A DNA stretch of 11,012 nucleotides from Candidatus Bathyarchaeota archaeon (lineage in GTDB: Archaea > Thermoproteota > Bathyarchaeia > Bathyarchaeales > B26-1), in NCBI GenBank assembly GCA_003662645.1, contig QMYL01000009.1:1-11012 (forward strand), read 5' to 3'. The position numbers were made by a program, and so were the translations under genes. Below, piece by piece: positions 6,901 to 11,012 of the stretch. The notes under the pieces are model-generated. The model ran no database searches, was not told the DNA's origin, and saw only the letters and a program-made list of their open reading frames with translations. Position 1 is the stretch's first letter. Every line of letters starts with the position of its first letter.

Positions 6901-7003
6901 CCCCCACAGCTTCGTTGATGAGGAGAACTGGGTTGACTCCTACCAGTTCGCGCCTTATGGCCTCATCGAAGGGGCTGAGATGCTAATTCGTAGGGAGGCC
7001 TAG
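3956..7003 (+). CDS. GH106-like glycoside hydrolase (alpha-L-rhamnosidase-related)
   Basis: A 1015-residue protein without a signal peptide, so probably cytoplasmic and acting on imported or internal oligosaccharides. The N-terminal barrel region starts with SPFWSWNNLLDEEELRWQV (16-34) and contains GGYFMHSRVGL (43-53) and WLYDEDKWPSGFAGG (81-95), characteristic of GH106-type enzymes. Two glutamates in conserved settings are candidate catalytic residues: Glu218 in FTDEP and Glu360 in CEIFGCSG. HLTLYTMKGDAKRDYPPTF (392-410) is another family block. Residues about 485-560 resemble the Rossmann-like domain following the barrel in related hydrolases. The C-terminal third (about 600-1015) looks like beta-sandwich modules, one around 760-850 and one around 890-965. 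Alpha-L-rhamnosidase is the best-known activity, but this branch may act on another sugar. No transporter or sugar-catabolic gene adjoins it. Confidence 0.78.
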   Translation: MNPEDFKNPGKTYRPSPFWSWNNLLDEEELRWQVREFKDKGYGGYFMHSRVGLATIYLSKEWMRCVRACLEEGKRNDLESWLYDEDKWPSGFAGGIVPAKNEEYRSRFALLEEIEPKEVAESLKDPSVLGVYEVKFTESNEIESFKRIRKPEDVEGLGRLYAFKFQVAGCSNWFNGESYVDLLNPRVTEEFLKVTIDAYAEEFRDSFGEFMPGIFTDEPNYAHWRTAATNIPWTGEMADYFKRENGYDLLDKAPLLYYDGEGSSKVRYDFWRTVTKRFIEAWTIPYSERCERLGLKMTGHYLCEDNFVIQIQRIGAAMPHYEYMHVPGIDHLGRNIENPLTLIQCSSVAHQFGRKRILCEIFGCSGHSMTFEDQKWIADFHFALGITFLCPHLTLYTMKGDAKRDYPPTFSYHQPYWPYYKLINDYFARACYVCSQGNFQADILLLHSIGSAWATYSPRRIGDRSSKPWRYNDALVKVLTDLLALHWGFDLGDEMIIARHGRVEGGRFMVNKASYSLVIVPPSLTWSGETYKLLSEFLDGGGRVIFIGETPTMIDGKPAEEEWSNLLKHPGVVRIEADRDALEGALNRLLTRWVSVKDDSGREIEDIYVHHRIDGVKHIYFLSNKSRTETYDAKITLRGVGEVTEWNLLEGSISKIPVKVEGGKTILKVRFHPAGSHVFVLDTSKEPHISKVGMKRVEERVVKLPDVWNFERLHPNSMTLDTCQYSIDGGEWSDRMPVWKVRREVWKEAGLEPYTGIQPWVLIKRGIKPTRTFNLHIKTTFKSEVEGKRIYLVIERGEKWSLKVNGEPVPTDVEDWHWDKQFRKVDISDHVRVGENVIELSCRYGGIDTPVEDLYLIGDFGVKKLSETEYAITEEPKTLRNGSWVEQGYPFYAGSILYKTKVTLERKPGERVLIRLPKARGSLFLIHVNDGDPVPICWEPLEADITEFIKDGENAIAIEVVSSLRNTFGPLHHKLGDLTWVGPHSFVDEENWVDSYQFAPYGLIEGAEMLIRREA

Positions 7004-7209
7004 GCTAGAATTCCGAAATCCCCCTCCTTTTTATATATTATGATTATACATTTTTCATTCCTCATCGGTAACTTGACTCTCTCGGTTAGGAGCCTAAACC
7101 CCACAGCCTCTATGGGCTCCGCATCATCTGGGGTTCTAGTACGGCCTCACCTAATAGTTGACCCTATCCTCTCAGCCTCGACGCCACGAGCCAAACTTTT
7201 AGCCTCCAC
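7000..7209 (-). pseudogene. Possible decayed small ORF broken by one TGA
   Basis: On the minus strand a GTG at 7209, two bases past the UPF0282 stop, opens a frame of 20 codons (VEAKSLARGVEAERIGSTIR). It ends at TGA (7149-7147) and then continues for 48 more codons (beginning GRTRTPDDAEPIEAVGFRLL) to TAG at 7002-7000. Codon choice (GAG, AGG, ATA, GCT) resembles neighbouring genes on both sides of the stop. The plus-strand ORF opposite (7040-7228) has the Ser/Leu-rich composition common for shadows of coding DNA. I do not recognise a family. It may be a nonsense-mutated gene, a sequencing error, or chance. Selenocysteine is unlikely given its narrow distribution in archaea. Confidence 0.25.
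7021..7032 (+). terminator. C/T-rich terminator after the glycoside hydrolase
   Basis: A CCCCTCC tract followed by five T residues (7028-7032) lies about 20 bases past the hydrolase stop, as expected for archaeal T-tract termination. Read on the minus strand the same stretch gives TATATAAAAAGG, a TATA-like sequence, so a promoter pointing back into the hydrolase 3' end cannot be excluded. Confidence 0.45.
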
Positions 7210-7211
7210 GC

Positions 7212-8201
7212 TTAGATTGGTGGTTTAACGGTCTTTCTCCTCCGCGGGTGCTGCCTTGCCCATTTCATGAACTCCCTACTTGGTGGTTCTTCCTCGTATA
7301 GCCGGCTCCTCCTCGCTTCTAGGAGTCTATTCTCCTCTCCTATGAAATCAGCCGCTGTTAGGATCTTATGCCCAATCCGGCTCGCCGTTTCGTATGCCGG
7401 TTCGACCAGCCTCCGCCACCCTTCATCCCTGAGCAGGTGGTGGTCAAGTATCGTCGTTGGGATCTCCTCCGCGATCTTGCGGATGTTCCTCATAGCTGAC
7501 TGGATGTTCTCGCTCTTCACTCTGTAATCGGCTAGGTAGATCGGTGGTCCTCCGAGGATCAGCAGGTTTGGCCGCTCGGACAATATTATCTGTAGGGTTC
7601 TATTCGATATGGGGCCCTGAACATCAGGTGCGAAGAGTAACCTCTCTCCATTATGCGTTATCGTCGCCATTATCACCCACCCTAAAGGCGAGTTCTCCGA
7701 CCCATGGAAGACAGGCTCAGAGAAGCTTATCTTCGTGTCTCCGAATCTGAAGCTCCTGTTGTCAGCCACCTCTATCCTCTCAGCGTGGCTGCCCCCTGTC
7801 TGGAGGAACATCCATCCCCTCCTCCTCTGGCTGAAGTTGACCATGGACCGGTAGCTCTTTATGAAGAGTATCTTCCCTCTGTAGATCTTCTCAGCTATCT
7901 CGGCCGACGACCAGTTGTACGCCCAGTCTGTGTAGGATGGTGTGTGGTGGTCGAAGTGGTAGTGGCTCACAGTTATGACATCGGCCTTTTCGGCGTAGTT
8001 GAGTATCCTTTCACGGCAGCTTCTGAGGGCTTGATACTCCCTTGGGTGGGGTGGCAGGCCGAACCTCCTTGGACCCAATGAGACCCCTGCGTCGAGGAGT
8101 ATCCTAACATCCGGCGTCTCTACGTAGGTGCACATCGACCTGACGCCCAAGCTCTCGAAGGCTAACGGTGTAACCCTTATCTTCTTGAGCATCCGCTTCA
8201 T
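7212..8201 (-). CDS. UPF0282 metallo-beta-lactamase-fold hydrolase
   Basis: A 329-residue protein matching the archaeal UPF0282 family (COG2248), predicted metal-dependent hydrolases of unknown substrate. TPLAFESLGVRSMCTYVETP (11-30) and ILLDAGVSLGPRRFGLPPHP (34-53) are the family's N-terminal blocks. The metal-binding motif HYHFDHH is at 80-86 (HxHxDH). Further likely ligands are His166 in VFHGSEN, Asp193 in APDVQGP and the DHH at 253-255. The C-terminus is Arg-rich (RQHPRRRKTVKPP), which may help nucleic-acid contact, though that is speculative. No signal peptide is seen. The start is ATG at 8201; a second in-frame ATG is at 8192. A weak TATA-like TTATTCAA (8230-8223) sits about 26 bases upstream, so the message may be leaderless. 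The gene is divergent from the acetyltransferase gene. Confidence 0.88.
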   Translation of the reverse strand: MKRMLKKIRVTPLAFESLGVRSMCTYVETPDVRILLDAGVSLGPRRFGLPPHPREYQALRSCRERILNYAEKADVITVSHYHFDHHTPSYTDWAYNWSSAEIAEKIYRGKILFIKSYRSMVNFSQRRRGWMFLQTGGSHAERIEVADNRSFRFGDTKISFSEPVFHGSENSPLGWVIMATITHNGERLLFAPDVQGPISNRTLQIILSERPNLLILGGPPIYLADYRVKSENIQSAMRNIRKIAEEIPTTILDHHLLRDEGWRRLVEPAYETASRIGHKILTAADFIGEENRLLEARRSRLYEEEPPSREFMKWARQHPRRRKTVKPPI

Positions 8202-8288
8202 TCATCCCTTTAACCGTTGGTGTTGAATAAGGTTCGACCTCCCTATTAACCTTAATTTGGTAGGCTCCATAAGGTTCAGTGTGGAAGA

Positions 8289-8296
8289 TTTATTAA
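8289..8296 (+). promoter_or_regulatory. TATA box of the acetyltransferase gene
   Basis: TTTATTAA after GTGGAAGA has its centre about 24-26 bases before the TTG at 8316, which predicts a leaderless transcript. Confidence 0.5.
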
Positions 8297-8315
8297 CCAT
8301 CCCCCACTGAATTTC

Positions 8316-8816
8316 TTGGGACGGTGTCTAGGGTTGAGGTCGCCGTTCAGACTGAGGCAGTTCCAGCCCTCCGACCTTGATAGGGTGATCTACATAAACC
8401 GGACGTGTCTGCCGGAGAACTACCCTAGCTTCTTCTTCATGGACATATTCAAGAAGTACCCTGAGACCTTCATAGTCGCTGAGGAGGATGGCGACGTAGT
8501 CGGGTACGTAATGTGTAGGATAGAGACCGGGATGCCGAGCCTCAGATCCCTAAGTTTCTCTAAGAGGGGGCATATAATCTCAATAGCTGTCCTACCTGAA
8601 TATAGGAATAGGGGTATAGGCTACGCCCTGGTCTCTAGGGCTCTCAGGGCTATGACCCTCTACAGGGCGAGTGAGTGCTACCTGGAAGTTAGGGTCAGCA
8701 ACACGCCCGCGATAAACCTCTATAAGAAGTTGGGTTTCGAGATCAAGGGGACCATACGCAGATACTACGCCGACGGTGAGGATGCATACATAATGGTGAG
8801 GAAGATAAACCCCTAA
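8316..8816 (+). CDS. ard1: GNAT N-acetyltransferase, archaeal Ard1/NatA type (RimI-like)
   Basis: A 166-residue acetyl-CoA-dependent acetyltransferase expected to acetylate N-terminal amino groups of proteins. It has the LPENYP loop (32-37) known from Sulfolobus Ard1 in the peptide-binding region, HIISIAVLPEYRNRGIGYAL (86-105) with the acetyl-CoA pyrophosphate-binding motif RNRGIG (97-102), then the EVRVSNTPAINLYKKLGFE segment (134-152) and YYADGEDAYIM near the end, all typical of the RimI/Ard1 group. The start is TTG at 8316, supported by a TATA box about 25 bases upstream; TTG at 8334 is the alternative and would trim six residues ahead of the fold. The TAA stop is only 2 bases from the stop of the OB-fold gene on the other strand, so the two transcripts must run into each other. 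Confidence 0.9.
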   Translation: MGRCLGLRSPFRLRQFQPSDLDRVIYINRTCLPENYPSFFFMDIFKKYPETFIVAEEDGDVVGYVMCRIETGMPSLRSLSFSKRGHIISIAVLPEYRNRGIGYALVSRALRAMTLYRASECYLEVRVSNTPAINLYKKLGFEIKGTIRRYYADGEDAYIMVRKINP

Positions 8817-8818
8817 CC

Positions 8819-9502
8819 TCACCCATTGTTGAGCGCCTTCTTCACCACGTTTATCGTACCGTTCCTCCCTATCCTCAGCTGCCTCTCCCCCTTGAACCTC
8901 GCCACCTTCCCGTTTCTTATGATGATTATGTCGCCCTTTGAGATCATGCTTATCTGCCTATTCCATAGGCTCACCCTTATCGTCCCGGTCTTGTCTGCTA
9001 TGAGCGCGTTCGATATGAAGGCCTCAGTTCCAAACCTTGTGTAGACCATTCTAGGCTTCGAAATCTCCATAACCCTAGCCCTCAGGTTTATCCTCTTCAT
9101 GCCGGCTCTCAAGTCTTTAATCTCTGGATTCTTAGCTTTGAGTCTCTCAGCCTTCATGGCCTCGATGGATACGGCTCTAACGTAATCCTCGTATACGCTG
9201 TCTTCTCGTGTCAGCTCGTTTGGTATTGGGAATTGAGCTAAAACCTTCCCGTTGGTTGTGAAGAGGAAGACGGCCGATCCCTCCATTTTGGCTCTGCACT
9301 CTATTTTTATCCGTCCGCACCTTGAGTCCCCGGTCTTTGAGGCCTCCGCTATGCACCTGAATAACTCGCTCGGCTCCATCCGGTATTTTATGGTTATCTT
9401 GGATAGGTAATCTAGGACCCTCTCATCTTTGCGTGAGTATCTGCCGCCCGGAAACCTCCCCCTTCCCTTCCATGCCCTTCTTCCATAACCCGTTCTCTGC
9501 AC
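8819..9502 (-). CDS. Single OB-fold nucleic-acid-binding protein with an unrecognised N-terminal domain
   Basis: A 227-residue protein. The C-terminal part (about 132-222) is an RPA/SSB-type OB fold: INLRARVMEISKPRMVYTRF, then AFISNALIADKTGTIRVSLW, then GDIIIIRNGKVARFKGERQL, as in archaeal single-stranded DNA-binding proteins. Residues 1-25 are rich in Gly and Arg, like RGG tails that bind nucleic acid. Residues about 26-115 (from ERVLDYLSKITIKYRMEPSE) form a compact region with two cysteines, Cys50 and Cys62, that I do not recognise. The start is GTG at 9502, with GGAG at 9509-9506 just upstream; an overlapping ATG is in another frame. It lies 13 bases behind the aIF1A gene and is almost surely co-transcribed, so an RNA-binding role in translation is as possible as an ssDNA-binding role. 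Confidence 0.78.
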   Translation of the reverse strand: MQRTGYGRRAWKGRGRFPGGRYSRKDERVLDYLSKITIKYRMEPSELFRCIAEASKTGDSRCGRIKIECRAKMEGSAVFLFTTNGKVLAQFPIPNELTREDSVYEDYVRAVSIEAMKAERLKAKNPEIKDLRAGMKRINLRARVMEISKPRMVYTRFGTEAFISNALIADKTGTIRVSLWNRQISMISKGDIIIIRNGKVARFKGERQLRIGRNGTINVVKKALNNG

Positions 9503-9515
9503 ATTCTCCTGATCA

Positions 9516-9830
9516 TTAAATTTTTAGGTAGCCCTTCTCCCTTAACCACCCGATCTGGTTCCTCTTGTACCGCCAGATTATATCTCCTCTCTCCTCGAAC
9601 TGGAAGTCCCACGGCGAGACTAGGACTATGTCGCCACGCCTTATCCAAGCCCTACGCTTCATTTTACCGCGAATCCTACACAGCCTGGTGTAGCCGTCTT
9701 GGCACCTAACCAGAACCCTATCGAATCCTAGGAGCCTCTCAGCGACCCCGAGGACATCCGTGGCTTCCGGCAGCACCATATTCGAGAACTCTTCCTCGCT
9801 GATTATCTTCTTCTTACCCAAAATGGACAA
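9516..9830 (-). CDS. eif1A: Translation initiation factor aIF1A
   Basis: A 104-residue protein of normal length for archaeal aIF1A, the counterpart of bacterial IF1. It binds the A-site region of the small ribosomal subunit and helps start-codon selection. After a basic start (LGKKKIISEEEF) comes NMVLPEATDVLGVAERLLGF, then DRVLVRCQDGYTRLCRIRGK and RRAWIRRGDIVLVSPWDF, the S1/OB-type core, and the C-terminal IIWRYKRNQIGWLREKGYL helix typical of the family. The start is taken as TTG at 9830 because a TATA box lies 26 bases upstream, implying a leaderless message; TTG at 9821 would also match the family's N-terminus. It is the first gene of a two-gene unit with the OB-fold protein. Confidence 0.95.
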   Translation of the reverse strand: MSILGKKKIISEEEFSNMVLPEATDVLGVAERLLGFDRVLVRCQDGYTRLCRIRGKMKRRAWIRRGDIVLVSPWDFQFEERGDIIWRYKRNQIGWLREKGYLKI

Positions 9831-10039
9831 GACCCTTTCAGAGTATTGACCCTTATATGAGGCATGCCCCTTAAATACCTTTGCATAACGATTTGGCTGA
9901 TCGTTGGGTTGAAGGTCTAGTATCCAGCCCTCTTGTCGACTACGTTGATCATCGGTCTTTTATGAACTTGGACATCTAAACACCCCAACATCCCAAAACC
10001 AACGTTAAACCCAGATAAGGAACTAGACAAATAGAAGTT
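9831..10039. other. 209-base intergenic region between aIF1A and the kinase-like gene
   Basis: Apart from the aIF1A TATA box and the inverted repeat at the kinase stop, I see no tRNA, no box C/D RNA and no convincing gene here. A 24-codon minus-strand ATG frame starts near 9985 but lacks a ribosome-binding site. Confidence 0.4.
9853..9858 (-). promoter_or_regulatory. TATA box of the aIF1A operon
   Basis: On the minus strand TCATATAAGG has its ATATAA core about 25-26 bases upstream of the TTG at 9830. This places transcription start on or next to the start codon. No ribosome-binding site is seen. Confidence 0.55.
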
Positions 10040-10044
10040 CTATT
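10030..10044. repeat. 15-base inverted repeat at the kinase stop codon
   Basis: AATAGAAGTTCTATT is a perfect inverted repeat of 7-base arms around one base, overlapping the TAG stop of the kinase-like gene (10042-10040). The one-base centre is too tight for an RNA hairpin, so a DNA-binding site or chance are the options. Confidence 0.3.
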
Positions 10045-10885
10045 GCGTAGAACGGCGAGCCACATATCCCGCGGCTCCTAACGCTGTGCAGTACTCCCCA
10101 TCTTCCGGTATGGTTATCCCGATATTGAATAGTTCCGCCACCCTGCGTAGGTTCTCGGCTATTATCCTGCTCTGCACAGGCTTGCCAACGAATACGACAT
10201 CCTCCCGAAGGTTGTAGGCCCTTGCAGCCATGGCGGCTAAGACGCCGACCACTTGTGATACCATATTGAAGATGGCGGCCGCTATATCGTTTGGTTCCTC
10301 CTCGCCAGTCAGCCTCCCGAAGTTTGAGGCTGTTGCCTCGGCTGGTATAATCCCGACAGGCCCGCCGGCTATATCTCTAACCGTTAGGTCCACCTTTTCA
10401 GCGTCGCCCCTCGATGCCATGTCCTCCAGGGTCTTGAAGTCTACAACACCGAGCATACGCTTTGCTAACCCAAGGATCGTTCCACCACCAACCCCGGTTC
10501 CGCCTATGTGTCTTATACTCCGCCCGCCATCGTAGACCACAACCATCGCTGTACCGGTTCCAACACTGACTATTAAGGCCCTCTCCTTCTTCGTGAGGTA
10601 GACCCCGCCAAACCCTATCGCTGTGATCTCGTCAACCATAACCGTGGGCAATCCGAGCAGTGGGCTGTCGATCCTCCTCGAACCCCCACCCGAGACCGCT
10701 ACTTTCTCTACATCCCTGAGATGCAGACCTACCGTAGACACCACCAGCTTTATGGCTTCCTCAGCCGATTTTTTAGGTTCAACCGTTTGGGTTGAGGCTG
10801 TACCCAAAATCTTGGAGTCCTCTAGGGCTACGGCCTTAGTCATGCTCCCGCCCGCATCTACCCCTATAATCAAAGCCTTCACCAT
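10040..10885 (-). CDS. coaW: Type II pantothenate kinase-like protein (CoaW/Fumble family)
   Basis: A 281-residue protein of the ASKHA fold that would phosphorylate pantothenate in coenzyme A synthesis. IIGVDAGGSMTK (6-17) is the ATP-phosphate loop. Glu86 in VMVDEITAIG matches the position of the catalytic glutamate of type II enzymes. VSVGTGTAM (106-114) and HIGGTGVGGGTILGL (126-140) are the adenosine and pantothenate-site glycine loops. DFKTLEDMASRGD (149-161) and ASNFGRL (187-193) follow, with GKPVQSRIIAENLRR near 235-250. The order and wording agree closely with Staphylococcus-type CoaW. Most archaea instead use pantoate kinase and phosphopantothenate synthetase; a type II-like enzyme has been reported in Picrophilus. 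The substrate here is therefore an inference. ATG at 10885; a TATA box lies at 10922-10917. Confidence 0.82.
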   Translation of the reverse strand: MVKALIIGVDAGGSMTKAVALEDSKILGTASTQTVEPKKSAEEAIKLVVSTVGLHLRDVEKVAVSGGGSRRIDSPLLGLPTVMVDEITAIGFGGVYLTKKERALIVSVGTGTAMVVVYDGGRSIRHIGGTGVGGGTILGLAKRMLGVVDFKTLEDMASRGDAEKVDLTVRDIAGGPVGIIPAEATASNFGRLTGEEEPNDIAAAIFNMVSQVVGVLAAMAARAYNLREDVVFVGKPVQSRIIAENLRRVAELFNIGITIPEDGEYCTALGAAGYVARRSTQ

Positions 10886-10916
10886 CTCAGGTTCTAATAG
10901 AGAATTGGGGGATGGG

Positions 10917-10922
10917 TTTATA
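10917..10922 (-). promoter_or_regulatory. TATA box of the pantothenate kinase-like gene
   Basis: GCTATAAACC on the minus strand is centred about 34 bases before the ATG at 10885, predicting a leader of about 8 bases. It overlaps the stop codon of the frame running in from the window edge. Confidence 0.45.
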
Positions 10923-11012
10923 GCTCTGAGGGTTGGGCCGCTCCAGTTCTGCCTTTTGATCGAAGTATTGCTGTTGTTACAGCACCGAAGATGAAGATGA
11001 CTCTTGATGCTA
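10918..11012 (-). CDS. Possible 3' end of a membrane-protein gene (start outside window)
   Basis: On the minus strand a frame enters from the window edge and encodes ASRVIFIFGAVTTAILRSKG and then RTGAAQPSEL before TAA at 10920-10918. The hydrophobic run VIFIFGAVTTAIL followed by basic residues looks like a last transmembrane helix with a cytoplasmic tail. The stop lies 32 bases before the kinase-like gene, so the two could be co-transcribed. Only about 30 codons are visible and no family can be assigned; the call rests on composition alone. Confidence 0.35.
   Translation of the reverse strand, partial: ASRVIFIFGAVTTAILRSKGRTGAAQPSEL

Noticed and set aside
7147..7149. In-frame TGA as a selenocysteine codon
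   Set aside because: Archaeal selenocysteine use is restricted to a few lineages, and no SECIS-like structure or known selenoprotein similarity was seen. A broken gene or chance is simpler.
7040..7228. Plus-strand 62-residue ORF between the hydrolase and the UPF0282 gene
   Set aside because: Its Ser/Leu-rich composition is that of a shadow frame, there is no ribosome-binding site, and it runs into the UPF0282 gene on the opposite strand.
9911..10039. Forty-codon extension of the kinase frame past its TAG stop
   Set aside because: The kinase already ends at the normal family C-terminus, and a TAG readthrough (pyrrolysine) would need support that is absent. The tail has no recognisable similarity.
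10623..10994. Plus-strand ORF of 123 residues opposite the kinase-like gene
   Set aside because: It mirrors the coding strand of a clearly recognised gene, and its translation is low-complexity with no motif.
1..11012. CRISPR arrays, transposons, tRNA or rRNA genes
   Set aside because: I looked for regularly spaced repeats, terminal inverted repeats with transposase frames, and tRNA T-loop patterns on both strands, and found none that held up by eye.

Overview
This window reads as chromosomal DNA of a thermophilic archaeon, most likely of the TACK group (a Bathyarchaeia-, Korarchaeia- or Nitrososphaeria-like lineage). That placement is an inference. It rests on an archaeal-type translation factor aIF1A, a UPF0282 metallo-hydrolase, an archaeal Ard1-type acetyltransferase, an archaeal Sws1-like SWIM protein, strong use of AGG and ATA codons, and TATA boxes centred about 26 bases ahead of start codons. 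No transposon, CRISPR array, tRNA or rRNA was seen.

Region by region. Bases 1-384 hold the 3' end of an archaeal metallophosphoesterase. A small heat-shock protein follows (462-1091), then a SWIM zinc-finger protein with the Sws1/Shu2 signature (1222-1644) and a tiny single-span membrane protein (1701-1880). A DUF362 protein lies on the minus strand (1909-2691). It shares a divergent promoter region with a dehydrogenase of the dihydrodipicolinate reductase / 2,4-diaminopentanoate dehydrogenase type (2775-3836). The largest gene (3956-7003) encodes a 1015-residue cytoplasmic GH106-like glycoside hydrolase. It is preceded by a strong TATA box and a 12-codon upstream reading frame that overlaps its start.

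The right half is housekeeping in character. A UPF0282 metallo-beta-lactamase-fold protein (7212-8201, minus) is divergent from an N-terminal acetyltransferase (8316-8816, plus). An aIF1A - OB-fold protein pair follows (9830-8819, minus). A type II pantothenate kinase-like gene (10885-10040, minus) sits behind what looks like the 3' end of a membrane-protein gene at the window edge. The 208-base gap between the hydrolase and the UPF0282 gene holds a minus-strand reading frame interrupted by one TGA, possibly a decayed small gene.

The genes do not form one pathway. The likely transcription units are short: aIF1A with the OB-fold protein, possibly the SWIM gene with the small membrane protein, and the hydrolase with its leader ORF. 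I see no clearly new multi-gene system. The points most worth following are the archaeal Sws1-like protein with its membrane-protein neighbour, the leader ORF on the GH106-like gene, the CoaW-like kinase in an archaeon, the unrecognised N-terminal region of the OB-fold protein, and three genes that look leaderless with TTG starts.
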